Notes under the pieces: generated by a model
What the model was told of the DNA's origin: nothing
Databases searched by the model: none
Seen by the model: the letters and a program-made list of their open reading frames with translations, nothing else
Translations under genes and position numbers: made by a program
Assembly: GCA_021776635.1 (NCBI GenBank)
Contig: JAJFFN010000035.1
Coordinates: forward strand, 236,864-300,863
Direction of reading: 5' to 3'
DNA: 64,000 nt
Source of the DNA: Robiginitomaculum sp.
Lineage (GTDB): Bacteria; Pseudomonadota; Alphaproteobacteria; Caulobacterales; Maricaulaceae
In this document: one piece after another, positions 1 through 7,523 of the stretch
Numbering within the stretch: position 1 is the stretch's first letter
Layout: each line of letters opens with the position of its first letter

Positions 1-7
1 AGAGGTT

Positions 8-1357
8 ATGATGGAACTAACATTATACAATTCACTTCACCGTGAAAAAAACGTGTTCACACCGATGAACCCTAAGCGGGTGACCATGTATAATTGTGGG
101 CCGACCGTCTATTCCTACGCCCATATTGGCAATGCCCGCGCCGCAGTGGTTGCGGATATATTGTTTCGGGTGTTGCGCCATATTTACGGCGAAGATCATG
201 TGGTTTACGCGCGAAATATTACGGATGTAGATGACAAGATTATTGCTGCCGCCAAAGAGCAAGGTGTGCCAATATCTGAAATCACCAAAAAATACGCAAA
301 AATTTACCAAGACGATTTGGCCGCTCTTAATTGCTTGCCGCCAACAACTGAGCCCAAAGCCACCGAGCACATTGGCGGCATGATTGCCCTGATCGAAACC
401 TTGATTAAGGATGGTTATGCTTATGAAAGCGATGGCCATGTATTTTTCGATGTATCAAAATACGATGAATACGGGAAATTGTCCGGCAACACATTGGACG
501 CACTGAAAAAGGGCGACCGTGTCGGCGAGGGCGAAGTCGCCCGCAAGAAACGGGCTGCTGATTTTGTGTTGTGGAAACCGGAACTTGATGGTGTGGGGTG
601 GGATGCACCATTTGGTAAAGGTCGCCCGGGTTGGCATATTGAATGTTCCGCTATGGCCAAATCAGAGCTAGGCGAGACCATAGACATTCACTGCGGCGGT
701 GTAGACCTAAAATTCCCCCACCACGAAAACGAAATAGCCCAATCAAATTGCGCCCACGGCAAACCCATGGCCAATTACTGGGTGCACAACGAATTCCTAA
801 ACATGGCCAAAAGGGATGGTTCAAGTGATAAGATGAGTAAATCCCTCGGCAATGTCGTGCTCATACGTGATTTGCTGGAGGAGTGGGACGGAGAGGTGAT
901 ACGCTTGGCGTTATTAAAAGCGCATTACCGGAGCGAGTTGGTATGGTCTGAGGAGTTGCTGAAAGAAAGTAAGGCGCAATTGGATGGGTGGTATCGAGAA
1001 ATCAAAAAATATAGAGATGTTGAATTTGAACCGCTAGCTTATAATCATCCGATATTTAATGATTTGAATACAATAGAATCTCTTGTTATTTTTAATGATT
1101 TTGATTTCCTTACAGGCGCAGCAAAGCAGACCGCAAACCTCTTGGGCCTCTTGCAAAAAAAACCAGAAGAGTGGTTTCGGGGGAAGGGCAAGGCTGGGGG
1201 TCTTACGGACGCTGAAATCGACGAGCTAATCGCAGAACGCTCCACCGCCCGCACCGATAAAAATTGGGCAAGGTCAGACGAAATCCGCGATATCTTCAAA
1301 GCAGAAAACATAGTCCTAGAAGACAGTAAAGACGGCACAACTTGGCGGCGGGGGTGA
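8..1357 (+). CDS. cysS: Cysteinyl-tRNA synthetase
   Basis: Class I aminoacyl-tRNA synthetase that charges tRNA-Cys in the cytoplasm. The 449-residue length fits the family. Visible signatures are the zinc-ligand region MYNCGPTVY (Cys about residue 30), the HIGH-type ATP motif AHIGNA (about 38-43) and the KMSKS loop (275-279). Other zinc-site elements are WHIECSAM and HHENEIAQS. The C-terminal part carries the usual helical anticodon-binding region. Two consecutive ATG codons occur at 8 and 11; AGAGG at 1-5 is better spaced for the second, so the first methionine may not be used. It is followed by the DUF559 module and rimM on the same strand. Identification is secure. Confidence 0.97.
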   Translation: MMELTLYNSLHREKNVFTPMNPKRVTMYNCGPTVYSYAHIGNARAAVVADILFRVLRHIYGEDHVVYARNITDVDDKIIAAAKEQGVPISEITKKYAKIYQDDLAALNCLPPTTEPKATEHIGGMIALIETLIKDGYAYESDGHVFFDVSKYDEYGKLSGNTLDALKKGDRVGEGEVARKKRAADFVLWKPELDGVGWDAPFGKGRPGWHIECSAMAKSELGETIDIHCGGVDLKFPHHENEIAQSNCAHGKPMANYWVHNEFLNMAKRDGSSDKMSKSLGNVVLIRDLLEEWDGEVIRLALLKAHYRSELVWSEELLKESKAQLDGWYREIKKYRDVEFEPLAYNHPIFNDLNTIESLVIFNDFDFLTGAAKQTANLLGLLQKKPEEWFRGKGKAGGLTDAEIDELIAERSTARTDKNWARSDEIRDIFKAENIVLEDSKDGTTWRRG

Positions 1358-1368
1358 GAAAAATACAC

Positions 1369-1543
1369 AATTCTCCTTCCCCCATTTATGGGGGAAGTGG
1401 GCGCCTCTTGGCGCTCGATGGGGGGCGTGCCTCTTGCGCGCTAAGGGACCATCGTATTTTTCTGCACCATCGTTCCGCCGCAAGAGCGGCGGCCCCCATC
1501 CCCCCTGCGGGGTACTTCCCCCATAAATGGGGGAAGGAGAATT
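1369..1543. repeat. 175-bp element with 30-bp perfect terminal inverted repeats, each itself a palindrome
   Basis: The sequence at 1369-1398 recurs as an exact reverse complement at 1514-1543. Each 30-bp end is itself a hairpin: CCTTCCCCC, then ATTTAT, then GGGGGAAG. The interior is GC-rich with further imperfect inverted segments, such as CCGCCGCAAGAGCGGCGG and repeated ACCATCGT. It lies between the cysS stop and the DUF559 start. The right end supplies AAGGAG (1534-1539), a well-placed Shine-Dalgarno for the ATG at 1547. A similar but distinct element sits next to the second DUF559 gene. Structure is seen directly; mobility is inference. Confidence 0.85.
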
Positions 1544-1546
1544 ATT

Positions 1547-1915
1547 ATGCGTGAGGTGCGTAGAGGCGAAAGAAAATCCCGGAGATTCACGAAAGAACTC
1601 CGCGCAAACATGACGGAGGCCGAACATAAACTGTGGTACTTCTTGCGAAAAAAGCAATTGGGGAATTGCCGCTTTCGCCGCCAACATCCTGTCGGTAAAT
1701 ATATTACGGACTTTGCCTGCCTCTCTGAAAAACGCATCATCGAAGTCGACGGTGCGACCCACGGCGATGTGCACGAAATCATCTATGATGCGGAGCGTAC
1801 AGACTTCCTTAAATCCCAAGGCTGGCGCATTGTTCGTTACGGCAATGAAGACATATATAAGAATATCGAGGATGTGCTCGATGATATTTACGCGCATTTG
1901 AAAGGCTTGAAATGA
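1547..1915 (+). CDS. DUF559 (Vsr-like / PD-(D/E)XK-fold) endonuclease-domain protein, copy A
   Basis: A 122-residue single-domain protein of the DUF559 family, thought to be related to very-short-patch-repair and restriction-type nucleases; its substrate is unknown. Seen here: AEHKLWYFLRKKQLG (about 23-37), the family core [16 protein letters not shown] (about 43-58), the acidic pair IIEVDGATHG (about 64-73) and the C-terminal QGWRIVRYGNEDIY. The Asp of TDFAC and the Glu/Asp of IEVDG are the likely metal ligands. Its Shine-Dalgarno lies in the preceding palindromic repeat, and its stop overlaps the first possible rimM start (ATGA at 1912-1915). Copy B at 7127-7480 shares the motifs but is clearly diverged, so this is not a recent local duplication. 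Confidence 0.88.
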   Translation: MREVRRGERKSRRFTKELRANMTEAEHKLWYFLRKKQLGNCRFRRQHPVGKYITDFACLSEKRIIEVDGATHGDVHEIIYDAERTDFLKSQGWRIVRYGNEDIYKNIEDVLDDIYAHLKGLK

Positions 1916-2466
1916 TGGGTGATGAAATGAGCAGTAAAAATACCCTCATCTGCATAGCCTCCTGCTCCGGCGCCTTTGGCGTGCGCGGTGAAGTTAAGAT
2001 TAAATCTTTCACCGAAAAGTCCGAAGATTGTTTTGCATATGGGCCGTTACGAGACGGAGACGGCAATGTTTTTTTGAACGTCACATCAAAACGTGCCGTC
2101 AAGAACGGGTTTGCCGTCATCTGCGAGCAGGTCGAGACCCGTGAACAAGCGCAAGCACTTTCTGGCACCAAATTATATGTTTTTCGCAAAGATATGCCGA
2201 CACCAGAGGCGGACGAGTTTTACTTCGAAGACCTCATTGGCTGTGAAGTGAAAACCTCGGACGGTAAGCGCATGGGCAAAATTCTCGCCGTACATAATTT
2301 TGGCGCAGGTGATATGTTGGAAATTTCAGGCACTCGGGATGTACCAGCATTTTATCACCCATTTACGAAAAAAAATGTGCCAAAAGTGGATATCAAAGCA
2401 AGGCGGGTCGTGATTTTAATTGAAGAGGTAATAAGCGCTCAAAACAATAATGCTAACGAAGATTAG
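1912..2466 (+). CDS. rimM: Ribosome maturation factor RimM
   Basis: RimM assists 16S rRNA processing and 30S head assembly by binding S19. The N-terminal barrel begins ICIASCSGAFGVRGEVKIKSF, and the PRC-barrel half is recognisable in FYFEDLIGCEVKTSDGKRMG, followed by HNFGAGDMLEI. The family normally ends in a short variable tail, as here. Possible starts are 1912 (overlapping the DUF559 stop, with AAAGG just upstream inside the DUF559 gene) and 1927 (ATGAGC, giving MSSKNTLICIAS, closer to the usual N-terminus). It converges on the NTF2-like gene with an 18-bp gap. Function is secure; the exact start is not. Confidence 0.93.
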   Translation: MMGDEMSSKNTLICIASCSGAFGVRGEVKIKSFTEKSEDCFAYGPLRDGDGNVFLNVTSKRAVKNGFAVICEQVETREQAQALSGTKLYVFRKDMPTPEADEFYFEDLIGCEVKTSDGKRMGKILAVHNFGAGDMLEISGTRDVPAFYHPFTKKNVPKVDIKARRVVILIEEVISAQNNNANED

Positions 2467-2484
2467 GAAACGGTCACCAACTTA

Positions 2485-2880
2485 TTACCCCATATGTTCA
2501 GCCATCCGTACAGCCATTTGTTCTGCTAGTGCCATAAGCCCGCTCATGGGGCGGATTAGGACTTCAAACTCTGTAATTTTACCGTTTTCGTCAAAGGTGA
2601 TGAGGTCGAGACCTTTCAGGGTTTTGTCGCCTATATTTGCTGTGAACTCTAGAAAAGCGGACCTTTCGTCTTCGCTGATCATCTCGCGGTGATAGGTAAA
2701 ATTTTCAAAAATCTCTATAACTTGCGAGAGTACAAACACCATTGTACCGCGCCCGTGATAAGGTTTGTAAACCATGGGCGAACGAAACACCGCATCAGGG
2801 TGGATGATGTTGGCCAATTTGGACATCTCTTTATTCGCAACAATCTCGTGCCAAATTTTCAAGGGTGTGGGGGTGGACAT
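2485..2880 (-). CDS. NTF2-like / SnoaL-like domain protein
   Basis: A 131-residue protein with the alpha+beta cone pattern of NTF2-like proteins. An N-terminal helix (LKIWHEIVANKEM) precedes the segment LANIIHPDAVFRSPMVY. Alternating beta-strands follow, including FLEFTANIGDKTLKGLDLITFDENGKITEFEVLIRP, typical of the polyketide-cyclase/nuclear-transport-factor fold. No catalytic role can be assigned; many members are small isomerases or ligand-binding proteins. It is the last gene of the beta-oxidation run, and its start overlaps the stop of the upstream enoyl-CoA hydratase by one base, so the two are probably translationally coupled. Confidence 0.75.
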   Translation of the reverse strand: MSTPTPLKIWHEIVANKEMSKLANIIHPDAVFRSPMVYKPYHGRGTMVFVLSQVIEIFENFTYHREMISEDERSAFLEFTANIGDKTLKGLDLITFDENGKITEFEVLIRPMSGLMALAEQMAVRMAEHMG

Positions 2881-3578
2881 TATTCAAGCACACTCATTCT
2901 GGAATCTTCATCGATTGCCCATTCCAGTTTTTCAAACAGGTCTTTGCGGGATTTCCTTTTGGTGCCTTTGAAGGCGCGCATGTTGAGCATGGACATCATT
3001 TTGGCTGTCGTGCGTGCCGTCTCCATGACCATTTCCGCCGTGACCAATTTATCATAATAGCCTGCGTCTTTGGCGTCGCTCGGCGTGAAAATTTCGCCGT
3101 TAACTAGAGAACGGTTTAGGTAATGCTTGGGTATAAAAGCTCGCGCCATTTCTATGCCCCAATGGTGCATGGTCATGCCGATTTGGGTTTCGTTAAGACC
3201 CGTTTTGGTGCCGCCCTCTGGCCCGATACGGTAATCACAGGCCAATAGCGTAAAGGCACCCATGGCGATGGCGTGCCCTGCCGTCGCCGCAATCACTGGA
3301 AACGGGTGCGCGAGAATACGGTTGGCAAAGCGAGACCCTTTACAGGTCAAGGCAATAGCCGCTTCGGGGCCGGACATCATGACGGATAAATCAAAGCCGC
3401 CGGAAAACACACCGCCGTCCCGCCCAGTTAAAATCACTACGGCTCCATCAGTTTCAGCTTTGTCGAAAGCTGCATCTAACTGGTCGAGCATATTAGGTGA
3501 AAGCACATTGGCTTTGCCGTCGTCCATCTGGATTGTGGCAATACCGTCTTCGCATGTATAGGTAACAAGGTTACTCAT
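2880..3578 (-). CDS. Enoyl-CoA hydratase/isomerase (crotonase) family protein
   Basis: A 232-residue crotonase-fold enzyme, shorter than typical hydratases (about 255-265). The oxyanion-hole segment GRDGGVFSGGFDLS (about 53-66) and the second CoA-binding segment GHAIAMGAFTLLACDYRIG are present. A Glu in GLNETQIGM aligns with the first catalytic glutamate. The region that usually carries the second (GAGGTQR) reads MTMHHWGIEMAR instead, so it may be an isomerase or a hydrolase-like crotonase rather than a classic hydratase. It sits in a minus-strand beta-oxidation operon, 11 bp downstream of the GST-like gene. Family assignment is firm; the reaction is not. Confidence 0.85.
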   Translation of the reverse strand: MSNLVTYTCEDGIATIQMDDGKANVLSPNMLDQLDAAFDKAETDGAVVILTGRDGGVFSGGFDLSVMMSGPEAAIALTCKGSRFANRILAHPFPVIAATAGHAIAMGAFTLLACDYRIGPEGGTKTGLNETQIGMTMHHWGIEMARAFIPKHYLNRSLVNGEIFTPSDAKDAGYYDKLVTAEMVMETARTTAKMMSMLNMRAFKGTKRKSRKDLFEKLEWAIDEDSRMSVLE

Positions 3579-3589
3579 ATTCGGTTCCT

Positions 3590-4684
3590 TTAAGCGATGT
3601 GTAATTTGAAGTTTTTACGGGTCAAACGCGGTGTAATATCCAGGTCAATAAGGGCGCCTGCCCCGATGGATAGTAGCAGGGCTTTCGCCGCTTTATTGTC
3701 ATCACCCGTTAAACTGGCAAGATGATCTGTGACCCTTTGCAACATCCAAACAGGGTAAGGGACGATGCCTCGGTTGTCCGTTACACCGCCTATGGTATAT
3801 TCGTGCATACCAATAGCGCGAGGCACTTCGGTTTCGTTCGGGTTGGTTTTGTGCCACGTTTTCATATGCTCTATGGTGGAAAGCAAAATCGGCAATTGCT
3901 CACGGGCGAACATTTTCAGGATTGGGATTAGCGTATCGGGTATCGCGTCCCCCGCCAAAAAACCGCCCACGAGTGGGTGTTGTGGCGCATGGGTATATTG
4001 ACACCAATTGGCCACACGCGGCGCGGTTTTTTTCATATGTGCGCCGGACGCAGGATCGCGGTAATTATGTGCATATAAAGGGCCGAGCAGGCCGTAATCG
4101 CCTATGCTAGGGCGTGCGCCAAATAGGAAACCGTGCTTCGATAAATGTGTATCAAACGCCCGCAAAAATTCTTCATAGGTTGCTTCGATGGCGGGGGCGG
4201 TTTTTTCTGTGATACCCAGTAGCGGTAAAAAAGCCTTAAATCGTGCGCCGTCCTCGCGCCCTTTTGCGGCCCTTTCTTCGGAGGGCAGCTCTGCGTAAAG
4301 GGCATTACCAAACTCGCTATAGGCAAATTCTTCATTGAAAGTCCAACGATAATACATGGCCGCAATCAGTAGCCATTCGTCACCAAATAATTCTAGTATC
4401 AACGCCGCCAGTTTTTGCTTTGGTCCTTCTGGATAAATAGACGGGCCATCTTCGGCATTTTCCACATAATCAATAATGTCCGTGGTGTCCTGAACCGTCG
4501 TATCATCCGGCGCCACGAGCACAGGCATAACGGGCCAACCAACACGCGGGAGTATTTCTTTGGCGTAAACCGCGCGTGTCGCTAAGACTTCACGATACGC
4601 TACATTTTTCCACCGCAAATACCCACGGGCTTTGCCCGAATAAAGCGAAAGCGGTGCGGCGAATAGGGTATATGCTTTGGACAT
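3590..4684 (-). CDS. Glutathione S-transferase-like protein
   Basis: A 364-residue protein whose N-terminus has the thioredoxin-like fold of GSTs: YTLFAAPLSLYSGKARGYLRWKNV, VGWPVMPVL with the cis-Pro element, and DTTDIIDYVE, which resembles the glutathione gamma-glutamyl-binding motif. The remainder is a long helical domain containing FLFGARPSIGDYGLLGPLYAH, matching the GST C-terminal capping motif. It is much longer than a normal GST (about 200-230), so the last 110 or so residues are an extension of unknown role. Its start overlaps the stop of the FadB-like gene by one base (4684), indicating coupling. Substrate unknown. Confidence 0.75.
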   Translation of the reverse strand: MSKAYTLFAAPLSLYSGKARGYLRWKNVAYREVLATRAVYAKEILPRVGWPVMPVLVAPDDTTVQDTTDIIDYVENAEDGPSIYPEGPKQKLAALILELFGDEWLLIAAMYYRWTFNEEFAYSEFGNALYAELPSEERAAKGREDGARFKAFLPLLGITEKTAPAIEATYEEFLRAFDTHLSKHGFLFGARPSIGDYGLLGPLYAHNYRDPASGAHMKKTAPRVANWCQYTHAPQHPLVGGFLAGDAIPDTLIPILKMFAREQLPILLSTIEHMKTWHKTNPNETEVPRAIGMHEYTIGGVTDNRGIVPYPVWMLQRVTDHLASLTGDDNKAAKALLLSIGAGALIDLDITPRLTRKNFKLHIA

Positions 4685-6876
4685 TATGCCGCTTTCTTAC
4701 TAAAGCGGCCATACAAAGTTTCGCCCGCGCTTGCCATATCGCGCAGGAGTTCCGGCACTTCAAATTGTTCGCCGTAGGCCGCGCGAAGTTCATCTGCGCG
4801 TGTCACGAATTTCCGGGTACCCGTCATGTCGATAAAGCTAATAGCGCCGCCGGTATAGGGCGCAAAGCCCCAACCGAAAATGGAACCAAGATCAGCTTCA
4901 CGTGGATCGTGAATAATCCCTTCGGCCAACGTCCTTGCCGCTTCTATGGCTTGTGCATAAAGAATGCGGTCTTTAACTTCACGTGCACTTGGTTGGTTGT
5001 CCAAAATTCCGTCCACGGCAAATTGCCCTAGCTCGGGCCAAAGAGATTTTTCCCTGCCGTTATAATCGTAAAACCCTTTCTCGTTTTTACGGCCTTTGCG
5101 ATCATATTTCTCGATCATAGCTGTGATGATGGGGTCAATTTTTCCTGCCACATATTGATTGCCCATGTCGGCCTTGGTTTGTCCAAGAATTTTATAGGCC
5201 AGATCAATCGCGACTTCATCTTGCAAGGAGAGAGGGCCAACCGGCATGCCGGCCATGCGAGCGCCTTGCTCGATAAGAGCAGGCTTCACGCCTTCTGAGA
5301 GCATGTTCATACCTTCATTTATATAACGCATGACGCAGCGGTTTGCATAAAATCCGCGCGTATCCTCAACCACAATCGGGGTTTTGCGAATGCGGGTTGC
5401 AAAATCAAGCGCACGCGATATTGCGTAATCAGATGTTTCTTTGCCTTTAATGATTTCCACCAAAGCCATTTTGTGCACGGGGCTAAAGAAGTGAATGCCG
5501 ATAAAGTTATCGGCGCGGCTGGAAGCCTTTGCCAAATCAGTAATCGGAATGGTCGAGGTGTTGGAGCCAAACACGGCATCTTTTGGTATGACATCTTCCG
5601 CCATTTTTGTGATTTTGGCTTTTAGCTCAGAATTTTCAAACACGGCTTCGACGATCAAATCGACATCAGAAAGCAGACTGTAATCCGTAGTCGGGGTAAT
5701 CCTTGCTAAAATTGCATCCATTTTCTCTTGTGTGGTTTTTCCGCGCTTGACCCGTTTGGCTTGCTCGGTTTCGCTAAGGGCTTTGCCTTTATCTGCACCT
5801 TCTTGGTCACGGTCGATGAGCACAACTTCTATGCCGGCCATGGCGGAGACATAGGCCACGCCTGCGCCCATAAAGCCCGCGCCAATGACACCTATTTTAT
5901 TGACAGCGCCCGGTTTTTGCGAAGCCGGACGGGCGCCGCCTTTATCAATCACTTGCTTGGAGATAAAGAGCGAGCGGATCATGTTTTGAGTTTTGGGGCT
6001 TAATAGAAGCTCGCAGAAATACCGGGTTTCAATCCTAAGCGCCGCGTCCATAGGGACTTGCGAGCCTTCATAAACCGCCCTTAAAATATTGGGCATAGCC
6101 GGATAATTACCGTAGCTTTCCTTACGCACCATAGCGGGCGCACCTGCGAACATCGGGAAGCCTTTGGGCGTCCACGGATCGCCGCCTGGAAATCTAAATC
6201 TATCCGCATCCCATGGTTGCTTGGCTTTCGGATTTTCTAAAACCCATGCCTTGGCCGCGTCAATAAGTTCATCCCCAGGTACGGCCGCATTGACAAGGCC
6301 CATACCGACGGCTTCCCCAGCTTTAATCTTTTTGGCCTGTAATAGGAGAGGCGCGGAATTCATTAAACCAATCATGCGCGGTACACGTTGGGTGCCGCCT
6401 GCCCCAGGCAAAAGCCCAACCATGACCTCAGGGAAACCAAGGCGGAGCTTCGGGTCATCATTAGCCGCAAAGCGCGCATGACAAGCCAGCGCCAATTCAA
6501 AACCACCGCCCAGCGCTAGACCGTTAATGGCCGCCGCTACGGGCTTGCCGCACGTTTCAAGTGCGCGGAACACCGTGTTGAGACGAAACACCATATCGAA
6601 CAATTTGCGCTTACCAGCCTGTTCGTCCTTGGCGATTTCGCCAAATACGGCGCCGAATTGACCGCCCAGTTCTTCTAGGTTTGCACCTGCGCAGAAGGCT
6701 TTCTTGCCAGATGTAACCACCGCACCTTTAATAGATACATCGTCGGTGATTGTGGCGACCCATTCCTGGATTTCAGTAATCACGTCCTGGGACAGCACAT
6801 TCATTGATCGTCCCGGACTATCAAATGTAATCAGTGCAACGCCGTCTTTATCGATATCAAGTTTAAAATGTTTCAT
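4684..6876 (-). CDS. FadB/FadJ-like multifunctional enoyl-CoA hydratase / 3-hydroxyacyl-CoA dehydrogenase
   Basis: Catalyses hydration of 2-enoyl-CoA and NAD-dependent oxidation of 3-hydroxyacyl-CoA in beta-oxidation. The N-terminal crotonase domain has KKAFCAGANLEELG, NGLALGGGFELALACH and FPEVMVGLLPGAGGTQR, with both catalytic Glu positions present. The dehydrogenase half has a Rossmann motif GVIGAGFMGAGVAYVSAMAG (about residue 325) and the catalytic-His segment IGIHFFSPVHKMALVEII, then a tandem C-terminal dimerisation domain. The start at 6876 (MKHFKLDIDKDG) follows an AGAGAG-type Shine-Dalgarno and fits the family better than the in-frame ATG at 6918. The thiolase upstream is separated from it by a DUF559/palindrome module. 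Confidence 0.93.
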   Translation of the reverse strand: MKHFKLDIDKDGVALITFDSPGRSMNVLSQDVITEIQEWVATITDDVSIKGAVVTSGKKAFCAGANLEELGGQFGAVFGEIAKDEQAGKRKLFDMVFRLNTVFRALETCGKPVAAAINGLALGGGFELALACHARFAANDDPKLRLGFPEVMVGLLPGAGGTQRVPRMIGLMNSAPLLLQAKKIKAGEAVGMGLVNAAVPGDELIDAAKAWVLENPKAKQPWDADRFRFPGGDPWTPKGFPMFAGAPAMVRKESYGNYPAMPNILRAVYEGSQVPMDAALRIETRYFCELLLSPKTQNMIRSLFISKQVIDKGGARPASQKPGAVNKIGVIGAGFMGAGVAYVSAMAGIEVVLIDRDQEGADKGKALSETEQAKRVKRGKTTQEKMDAILARITPTTDYSLLSDVDLIVEAVFENSELKAKITKMAEDVIPKDAVFGSNTSTIPITDLAKASSRADNFIGIHFFSPVHKMALVEIIKGKETSDYAISRALDFATRIRKTPIVVEDTRGFYANRCVMRYINEGMNMLSEGVKPALIEQGARMAGMPVGPLSLQDEVAIDLAYKILGQTKADMGNQYVAGKIDPIITAMIEKYDRKGRKNEKGFYDYNGREKSLWPELGQFAVDGILDNQPSAREVKDRILYAQAIEAARTLAEGIIHDPREADLGSIFGWGFAPYTGGAISFIDMTGTRKFVTRADELRAAYGEQFEVPELLRDMASAGETLYGRFSKKAA

Positions 6877-6907
6877 GTCTTCTCTCTTTCTTATAAATAA
6901 TTTCATA

Positions 6908-7110
6908 CTCATCCTCACCCCACTTTAGTGGGGGAGGTGGCCGCGAAGCGGTCGGAGGGGGGAAATCTATCGTCTTATCTGTTAGTCTAGTTTGTATCCA
7001 TTTCGTTTAGTCGATCCAGTTCATATCCTTACATGTATTGTCTCTTTAGAGATAGTTCCCCCTCCGCCCCCGAGATGGTGCACCTCCCCCATAAATGGGG
7101 TGAGGATGAG
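6908..7110. repeat. 203-bp element with palindromic terminal inverted repeats (type B)
   Basis: The left end (6908-6939) and right end (7081-7110) are inverted copies: both read CTCATCCTCACCCC on entry and GGGGGAGGTG on the inner side. The hairpin tops differ, CACTTTAGTG on the left versus ATTTAT on the right, yet each remains self-complementary. Inner arms also pair (GGAGGGGGG near 6955 with CCCCCTCC near 7065). It lies between the FadB-like start and the DUF559 copy-B stop, inside an otherwise continuous operon. Compared with element A (1369-1543), the flanking letters differ (CTCATCCTCA versus AATTCTCCTT). Confidence 0.82.
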
Positions 7111-7126
7111 TTTTGTGTCTCCATCT

Positions 7127-7480
7127 TCATTCTGGTAAATACCTGTCAATTGTATCCAAAACGTCTGGCAGTCCCGCATAAATATCTTCATTTACAAATC
7201 GTATGACTGTCCATCCTTGTTTTTCTAAATATAGTGTCCGTCTTTTGTCATAATCTCTCTCGTCTTGTTCGCCGTGCGTTCCGCCATCTATTTCAACAAT
7301 CAGCTTGGCCATTATGCAGGCGAAGTCAGTGATAAATGGTCCGACCGGGTGTTGCCTTCTAAACGCATATCCACGCATAAGTTTCCTGCGTAAATACTGC
7401 CAAAGTATAACTTCGGCAATCGGCATGTCTTTGCGCATTTCTTTAGCACATTTTCGCGCCTTCTTGTTCTTCCTTCTCAT
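7127..7480 (-). CDS. DUF559 (Vsr-like / PD-(D/E)XK-fold) endonuclease-domain protein, copy B
   Basis: A 117-residue DUF559 protein with the same motif order as copy [13 protein letters not shown] (about 22-33), [16 protein letters not shown] (about 41-56), [11 protein letters not shown] (about 61-71), [19 protein letters not shown] and NEDIY. Judged by eye, identity with copy A is roughly half, so the two arrived or diverged long ago. It is flanked by element B downstream and a solo palindrome (7499-7521) upstream. It lies in the same orientation as the beta-oxidation operon, so read-through would transcribe it. Its Shine-Dalgarno (GCGAGAAAT) is weak. Biological role unknown. Confidence 0.87.
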   Translation of the reverse strand: MRRKNKKARKCAKEMRKDMPIAEVILWQYLRRKLMRGYAFRRQHPVGPFITDFACIMAKLIVEIDGGTHGEQDERDYDKRRTLYLEKQGWTVIRFVNEDIYAGLPDVLDTIDRYLPE

Positions 7481-7498
7481 CTATTTCTCGCAATCATC

Positions 7499-7521
7499 CT
7501 CACCCCGCGAGGCGGGGTGAG
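7499..7521. repeat. Solo GC-rich palindrome abutting the thiolase stop
   Basis: CTCACCCCGC and GCGGGGTGAG pair perfectly around a GAG loop. The sequence starts like the type B repeat (ATCCTCACCCC) but has its own stem top. It begins 3 bp beyond the thiolase stop codon and lies about 20 bp upstream of DUF559 copy B, so that gene is bracketed by palindromes. There is no T-run, so it is not a standard terminator. Confidence 0.75.
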
Positions 7522-7523
7522 AA

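Noticed and set aside
1316..1897. 193-codon minus-strand frame across the palindromic element and DUF559 copy A
   Set aside because: It is antisense to a clear DUF559 gene and translates hairpin repeats into Pro/Gly-rich nonsense; no Shine-Dalgarno.
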